Shown: piece by piece, positions 20,246 to 24,298 of the stretch
How positions within the stretch are numbered: the stretch's first letter is position 1
Layout: each line of letters begins with the position of its first letter
From: a virus
Strand: one strand, 5' to 3'
IMG/VR virus record: IMGVR_UViG_3300037882_000612
Coordinates: 1 to 24,298 of that record
DNA: 24,298 nucleotides
Notes under the pieces: generated by a model
Database searches by the model: none
What the model was told of the DNA's origin: nothing
The model's input: the letters and a program-made list of their open reading frames with translations, nothing else
Translations under genes and position numbers: made by a program

Positions 20246-22481
20246 CTTTTTCAAAGTCTTTTACCCATTTCCCGATTGTGACCCTAGAAACACCTAAAAG
20301 CTCGGCTGCTTCTGATTTATTAAAGTTCTTATTCATTCTATAAATTTCAAATAACTTTTCCTTTTCATCTTTCCCTTTATTAGCAGTAATCGTGCTTTTA
20401 AGTTTTCCGACCTCAACAGAATTAATCTTAATCTTTTTAGCCGTAGCAATAAAATATTTGCTTAGTTTTTCAGCTTTTAAGACACTTTCTTTTGAAATCA
20501 ATAATGTATCACCACCGTCACTAAAAAACTCGTTAAAAACATGAATTAAACACGCAAATCTAGGTATGTATGATTTTTGTTTAGGGTACATAGATTTTAA
20601 ATATTGGTTTTCCTCATCGTTATTTTGTACTTCGGTCATTTCGTTAAAAATCCTTTTCCATTCCTCTTTTGCTTCTTTTGAAAACTTTGCGTTTCTTGTT
20701 TTAATACTACCATCATCATCACGTTCAATAACAGATTTTATAGTATCATAAAATGAAATAATTGCTTCTTTGTACCACTTTAAAATATCATCGCTTATTT
20801 CATTATCATTATAAGGATCAATCTTTAAATCTGGGTAACATAACAGCATCCTATCCATAAAACCGTTGTCTTTGTTTTCGTCAGTATAAAAAGTATTAAA
20901 TATACTAGGTTGGATACCACCAAGAACAGGAATAAAAGGTTTTTCGACAAAAGAACCTTTGCGGGTCAAACGGTTTAAATTAACACTCTTACCACTCCAA
21001 GTACTTAGCCAAAATTCTAAATCTGAACCCTCCCGATACTTATTCATATCTTTTAACCAGCCAGCTAACTCATCTTTAAAAACACCTACTGCATTATCGC
21101 TTTCTTGATGTAAATCAACTAATGCTTCAAGTGTAATGTCGTTAGCTATAAACTGCGTTTTAATAGGTTTGAATACTTCACTGTGCTCTTCTTTTTCTTT
21201 TTTAGAAAGATTTTGATAGTATTCGTATTTTTCGCTCTCTTTAATGTAGTTTTTAATTTCTTTGCTATTAATTTTAATCAAAGGAAATATTACATTTGAA
21301 ATACTAGGCGTTTTTCCCAAACCTGCTTTACCAACAACAGAAACCCAAACAGACAAATTTTCATTCCATCCTTTTTTTACCTCAACATCAATACTATTGC
21401 CAATGCAAACAGAAATCAACCAAATTAATGATACACCCATATACTCAACACTAGAATCTAATTTAGAATTGCATTCTAATAAATAGGATTGAATGTCGGT
21501 AGGAAATATATCGATAGGAAATACTAAATCTTCAATCTTAATTTTTGTTTCTTCTTCAATTACAATAGCTTGCTTTAGTTCTTTAATCTTAGATTTTAAT
21601 CTTGATCCAAAACCTTTAGAATATAATTCTTTGGCAGCATCAGAAAAATTACCGTTACAATTTTTGTAAGCATAAGCAATAAAAGGCGTTACTTGTTTTT
21701 CGTGTGGATAAATAGTGCCTGTACTAAATAGATACATTCTGTTATCTTCTTTGTAAACATACCCAGAAGTTGGCGAACTTGAACCGTGCCTTTTTATAAC
21801 GTATTTTTTTGAGTGATTTGCAACGATACTAAAATCTGAACCTACAACATCAAAAATATTAGTTTTATCGTTGTAGTCATCCCAAGCGGTGATCTCTGTT
21901 TCAAGATATTCCTTAGGTTCTTTTTTTGGCTCAATAGGCAAATCAGTAACATAGTTGTAAGTTTTTGAACAAGACCAAACAATATCCCTGTCCTCTTCGG
22001 TTATTTCTTGTATTTCGTGGTAGTTAATTTTACTCAAAGTATCGCTATAAGCAATAACCATCCCGCCCGCACCTCTACTTTCTATTAATGCTTCGGCATG
22101 TCCTTTTAACTTAGCTATTTTAGTATTTCCTTGTATTTTTTTGCAACGATACAATATGTGAAAACCTTTATTTAAAGTTTTCTTAATTACAAATTTCTTG
22201 TCAAAATCATCGATATTATCTTGTAAGAATCCTAAGTACTCTTCCCAAAATTCCTTTTGCTCTTTTAAGGTGGCAAAAACTTTCAAATCAATATCAATCA
22301 CCTCAAGGTTATTATACCCTGTAACGATCCCGTACTTTGGCGATTTTAATTGTTCTACTTGTTCGGGTGTTCTTGCTTTTTCTTGGTAGTGTTTCCAAGC
22401 GCCATCTGGTGCTTTTGTTTCTTTACATGGAATGATAGAAAATCCGATTTCAGCTAATTTTTTTAAATAGTGTATTTCCAT
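20241..22481 (-). CDS. PrimPol/DUF3987 primase-helicase with C-terminal HTH
   Basis: A 746-aa replication protein. Residues 1-160 form a bifunctional primase-polymerase domain: KYGIVTGYNNLEVIDIDLK gives the catalytic DxD (D63, D65) and RGAGGMVIAYSD a second active-site segment. The middle is a DUF3987-type helicase/ATPase with Walker A VGKAGLGKTPS (near 388) and FKDELAGWL as Walker B region. Residues from about 715 form an HTH (NKSEAAELLGVSRVTIGKWV). It would start and unwind DNA at the phage origin. The frame extends to a TTG at 22499, but the ATG at 22481 is preferred. It follows a leader with its own terminator and precedes the TTTACA/TGTAAA array, which its HTH may recognise. Confidence 0.85.
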   Translation of the reverse strand: MEIHYLKKLAEIGFSIIPCKETKAPDGAWKHYQEKARTPEQVEQLKSPKYGIVTGYNNLEVIDIDLKVFATLKEQKEFWEEYLGFLQDNIDDFDKKFVIKKTLNKGFHILYRCKKIQGNTKIAKLKGHAEALIESRGAGGMVIAYSDTLSKINYHEIQEITEEDRDIVWSCSKTYNYVTDLPIEPKKEPKEYLETEITAWDDYNDKTNIFDVVGSDFSIVANHSKKYVIKRHGSSSPTSGYVYKEDNRMYLFSTGTIYPHEKQVTPFIAYAYKNCNGNFSDAAKELYSKGFGSRLKSKIKELKQAIVIEEETKIKIEDLVFPIDIFPTDIQSYLLECNSKLDSSVEYMGVSLIWLISVCIGNSIDVEVKKGWNENLSVWVSVVGKAGLGKTPSISNVIFPLIKINSKEIKNYIKESEKYEYYQNLSKKEKEEHSEVFKPIKTQFIANDITLEALVDLHQESDNAVGVFKDELAGWLKDMNKYREGSDLEFWLSTWSGKSVNLNRLTRKGSFVEKPFIPVLGGIQPSIFNTFYTDENKDNGFMDRMLLCYPDLKIDPYNDNEISDDILKWYKEAIISFYDTIKSVIERDDDGSIKTRNAKFSKEAKEEWKRIFNEMTEVQNNDEENQYLKSMYPKQKSYIPRFACLIHVFNEFFSDGGDTLLISKESVLKAEKLSKYFIATAKKIKINSVEVGKLKSTITANKGKDEKEKLFEIYRMNKNFNKSEAAELLGVSRVTIGKWVKDFEKV

Positions 22482-22601
22482 AAGTTCATAAAATGACAAA
22501 ATCCGTTAACAGCTACCACACTATTAACGGATTTGTCGGTTTAGTCTAAAAGTGACTAATAAAATCTTATCAGTAAGTGGTAGATTACTAAAGCAAATAT
22601 A
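22482..22601 (-). promoter_or_regulatory. Leader C: promoter, leader and terminator-like hairpin before primase
   Basis: A -7 match TATATTTG (22594-22601) lies just after a strong terminator. The leader contains CTACCAC (minus strand, 22577-22583) and then a terminator-like hairpin 22499-22534 (11-bp stem, 14-nt loop, tail TTTTGTCATTTT) immediately before the primase start. The hairpin loop holds GTGGTAG (22513-22519), complementary to the upstream CTACCAC, so a pseudoknot or alternative fold is possible. The inverted repeat TTAGTC/GACTAA lies at 22541-22559. The plan is the same as leaders A and B. Confidence 0.5.
22499..22534 (-). terminator. Terminator-like hairpin just upstream of primase
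   Basis: The perfect 11-bp stem AAATCCGTTAA/TTAACGGATTT has a 14-nt loop. The minus-strand tail TTTTGTCATTTT is less regular than in the other terminators, so it may be conditional or may mainly shape the ribosome-binding region. Confidence 0.55.
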
Positions 22602-22606
22602 CAAAA

Positions 22607-22643
22607 AAAAACAATTAGCTACTATTTTTCACTAATTGTTTTT
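22607..22643 (-). terminator. Intrinsic terminator after 86-aa gene
   Basis: The 12-bp stem AAAAACAATTAG/CTAATTGTTTTT has a 13-nt loop and is followed by more T residues ending TTTTG on the minus strand. It closes the nucleotide-metabolism operon before leader C. Confidence 0.8.
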
Positions 22644-22720
22644 AAAAATTTACAGTTATGTAACGTATTTCAATTTTAAAATAACACTGTAATTTTGTAG
22701 GGGTGTTTGGTTATTTCATA
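22644..22720. other. Short gap with imperfect inverted repeat
   Basis: Seventy-seven bases between the 86-aa gene and its terminator. TTACAG with TTAT at 22650-22659 faces ATAA with CTGTAA at 22681-22692 (2-nt bulge), which could form an mRNA 3' hairpin. No frame of note. Confidence 0.35.
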
Positions 22721-22981
22721 TTACAAAAAATTTTCTAATTCATGAGTATCTAATCCTGTAAACGTATGTATTAATTTATGTAGTTGAGTTCCGCAAGATT
22801 CAGCCATTTGGTAGCGTTGCTCAATATTCATTTTGTCATAATCTTGATTATCGTACATTTTATCCATTAAAGCAGATTGAAATATAATTAAAGCATTCAT
22901 AAAATCACGATTGCTGTAGTTTGGTTTATCTTCAATATTGTTTAATATTTCCGTTGCAATTGTTTCTAGTTGTTTTTTCAT
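22721..22981 (-). CDS. Small helical hypothetical protein (86 aa)
   Basis: An 86-aa acidic protein of several helices (KKQLETIATEILNNIEDKPN, FMNALIIFQSALMDKMYD, MAESCGTQLHKLIHTFTG) ending in LDTHELENFL. It has no signal, membrane segment or catalytic pattern. Its start overlaps the preceding gene by 4 nt (22978-22981) and it is last in the operon with dUTPase and the MazG-like gene. Function unknown; small proteins of this kind are frequent in flavobacterial phage early regions. Confidence 0.7.
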   Translation of the reverse strand: MKKQLETIATEILNNIEDKPNYSNRDFMNALIIFQSALMDKMYDNQDYDKMNIEQRYQMAESCGTQLHKLIHTFTGLDTHELENFL

Positions 22982-23265
22982 AGTCTTTTAAATTCTATCC
23001 CATTATTTAATTTTTCTATCATTTGATCACTGTAAAATCCATTTTCGTCACGGCATAATTTAACACTATCGTATATTTTACCGTCTGAAATACGCATAAC
23101 TTTTAATCCGCTTTTAACCTTTCTTTTTTTAATTTCTAAAATATTAACGTTTGATAATTTTTCAAAATATAAATTATCTTCCTTACTCCATATTGATTTG
23201 TCCCATAAATAACAATCGGGATGTTTAATCATTTTTTCACGGATTAGGTTATAATTTGGCTTCAT
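22978..23265 (-). CDS. Small protein with NUMOD1-like C-terminal motif
   Basis: A 95-aa basic protein (102 aa if the ATG at 23286 is used). The C-terminal half reads VMRISDGKIYDSVKLCRDEN followed by a short helix and GIEFKRL, which follows the NUMOD1/IENR1 pattern (IDTxTGKIYxSVxEA...F) found next to homing endonucleases and as stand-alone DNA-contact modules. No nuclease domain is attached. The start at 23265 lies 1 nt after the dUTPase stop, which is more natural than the longer form overlapping by 20 nt. Function unknown; a DNA-binding accessory is inferred. Confidence 0.6.
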   Translation of the reverse strand: MKPNYNLIREKMIKHPDCYLWDKSIWSKEDNLYFEKLSNVNILEIKKRKVKSGLKVMRISDGKIYDSVKLCRDENGFYSDQMIEKLNNGIEFKRL

Positions 23266-23266
23266 C

Positions 23267-23683
23267 TTATTTTCCGCTTGATCCATAACCTCCTAAACCT
23301 CTTTCGCTATCTGATAACTCATCAGTTAATTCAAATTCAATTTGTGGATAATGTAAAATTAATATTTGTGCAGCTCTATGACCTATTTTGTATTTTTGTG
23401 AAGAAGTACCAATCATAACCGCTGACAATTCGCCACGATAACCGCTGTCAATAACTCCAACGCAATTAGATAAAATTTGTCTTTGTTTATAACAACTGGA
23501 TCGTGGGAATATTAGACCAACGTAACCGAAAGGAATTTCAATAGCAATGCCAAAATTATATTTGACATGCTCGCTATCTAATATTTCAGTACTTACTACT
23601 GTCAAATCCATTCCAGCATCACCCTGTTTTGAATAACTCGGAACTACTGCATTTTCGTGTAACTTTTTAATTTTTATTTTCAT
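23267..23683 (-). CDS. dut: dUTP diphosphatase
   Basis: A 138-aa trimeric-type dUTPase that hydrolyses dUTP to dUMP and pyrophosphate, keeping uracil out of DNA and feeding dTMP synthesis. All five motifs are present: GDAGMDL (21-27), PRSS (60-63), GVIDSGYRGEL (76-86), GHRAAQI (101-107) and RGLGGYGSSG (128-137). The length is normal. It overlaps the MazG-like gene by 17 nt and precedes the 95-aa gene. Together the neighbours form a nucleotide-pool module for phage replication. Confidence 0.95.
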   Translation of the reverse strand: MKIKIKKLHENAVVPSYSKQGDAGMDLTVVSTEILDSEHVKYNFGIAIEIPFGYVGLIFPRSSCYKQRQILSNCVGVIDSGYRGELSAVMIGTSSQKYKIGHRAAQILILHYPQIEFELTDELSDSERGLGGYGSSGK

Positions 23684-24035
23684 ATTCTTTTTTTAAACGT
23701 TGTATATAAATTGTCGCATCCATTAACTCCTCTTGTAAGTGATTAAGCCACCCTAACAGGTCAATATCTGTTCTTTCGGTGTTAATACCGTATTTTTTAA
23801 ATCCTACCTCTGAACGCCTTTTAAATGATTCTATCACTTCAAGTACGTTTTGGTCTTGTGGTATTTCGGGTTCTTTTTCATACCATTGAGACCAAAAACA
23901 AACACCCTCTTTGGTGTATAACCAATTAAAAGCGTCCATAAGGTCATCTGTATTTTTATCAAACAATGGAGTTGTATCTTTTTGATACTTTAATGCCTTT
24001 TCTCTTATCTCTTGTGGTAATTCGCTTATTTTCAT
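23667..24035 (-). CDS. MazG-like nucleotide pyrophosphohydrolase
   Basis: A 122-aa protein. The N-terminal MKISELPQEIREKALKYQKD is common in phage proteins of this kind. The second half (RSEVGFKKYGINTERTDID, LLGWLNHLQEELMDATIYIQ) has the EExxD-type acidic helix of MazG-like all-alpha NTP pyrophosphohydrolases, which bind Mg2+ and hydrolyse (d)NTPs. The frame extends to a TTG at 24053, but that would overlap the upstream stop, and the ATG at 24035 lies 1 nt after the preceding TAA, so it is preferred. It lies with dUTPase in the nucleotide module. Confidence 0.7.
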   Translation of the reverse strand: MKISELPQEIREKALKYQKDTTPLFDKNTDDLMDAFNWLYTKEGVCFWSQWYEKEPEIPQDQNVLEVIESFKRRSEVGFKKYGINTERTDIDLLGWLNHLQEELMDATIYIQRLKKEYENKN

Positions 24036-24036
24036 T

Positions 24037-24298
24037 TTAAATAATTTTATCAAAAAATACTATTCCTTTTTTTCGTGCTATTCCAATATTGTCTTTAAAT
24101 TTTTGTAAAAAGTCTGAACAAAGAATAAAATCAGCTTCATCAAATTCAGCAATAATTTTAATTAATTGGTGCTTTTTTTTAATAGCATTAATAGCAAATT
24201 CGTGGTTAGTGTTGTAAACTCTTGAATACTCGTTTGCTATATCATTTTCAGCTGCTTTTAAAAAGTCTTTTGCTGTTTTTTTAATTATCCCTTTTACA
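24037..24298 (-). CDS. Partial hypothetical protein, cut by right edge
   Basis: The last 86 codons of a gene whose start is beyond the window; its TAA (24039-24037) ends 1 nt before the MazG-like ATG. The visible protein is Lys-rich and helical (GIIKKTAKDFLKAAENDIAN, IKIIAEFDEADFILCSDFLQ) and ends KKGIVFFDKII. No family is recognised. The single frame free of stops and the 1-nt join to the next gene support a real gene. Confidence 0.65.
   Translation of the reverse strand, partial: VKGIIKKTAKDFLKAAENDIANEYSRVYNTNHEFAINAIKKKHQLIKIIAEFDEADFILCSDFLQKFKDNIGIARKKGIVFFDKII

Noticed and set aside
22482-22499. TTG start giving a 752-aa primase
   Set aside because: An ATG at 22481 is available just downstream and the TTG lies within the hairpin stem region.

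Overview
The window looks like part of the genome of a tailed phage, or possibly a prophage, of a Bacteroidetes host, most likely a Flavobacteriia member. The DNA is AT-rich. Several gaps carry matches to the Bacteroidetes -7 promoter box TAnnTTTG. Start sites have A-rich leaders and no clear Shine-Dalgarno sequence, and one small protein has a flavobacterial-looking export signal (AFSQ). Every supported gene lies on the minus strand, so transcription runs from high to low coordinates. No integrase, repressor, tRNA, rRNA, CRISPR array or insertion sequence was recognised. No tail sheath was recognised, and the 635-residue tape measure suggests a siphovirus with a tail of roughly 95 nm (inferred at 0.15 nm per residue).

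Replication and metabolism (24298 to 16498): a gene cut by the right edge, a MazG-like nucleotide hydrolase, dUTPase, two small proteins, a PrimPol/DUF3987 primase-helicase with a C-terminal HTH, a 331-nt gap dense in TTTACA/TGTAAA sites (candidate origin or operator array), a T5orf172/GIY-YIG-like protein with a similar HTH, an SNF2-type helicase and a VRR-NUC nuclease. After these comes a tightly packed run of very small genes, including several encoding tiny membrane or exported proteins.

Packaging and virion (16448 to 1): after a terminator, a candidate promoter and a perfect palindrome come the terminase small and large subunits, neck/tail-completion genes, two tail-tip proteins and the tape measure. 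A probable moron of 111 aa follows, then a prohead protease-scaffold, the major capsid protein, a tail-tube-like protein, a beta-rich small protein, the portal, a connector and a pectate-lyase-like tail spike. Last are a holin-like membrane protein and a second small membrane ORF that leaves the window. The portal sits far from the terminase and after the capsid gene, which is not the textbook order.

The most unusual signals are outside proteins. (1) Two leaders, upstream of the 111-aa gene and of the protease gene, share an identical 21-nt segment forming an ACGTG/CACGT hairpin. Both begin near a TATATTTG box and end in an intrinsic terminator just before the gene. A second similar module lies on opposite sides of the hairpin in the two copies. 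(2) The primase leader has the same promoter-leader-terminator plan, and the loop of its terminator can pair with an upstream segment. (3) The TTTACA/TGTAAA array lies between two genes that both carry HTH domains. Together these suggest premature-termination control at several phage transcription units and an origin recognised by phage-encoded HTH proteins. Both are inferences.
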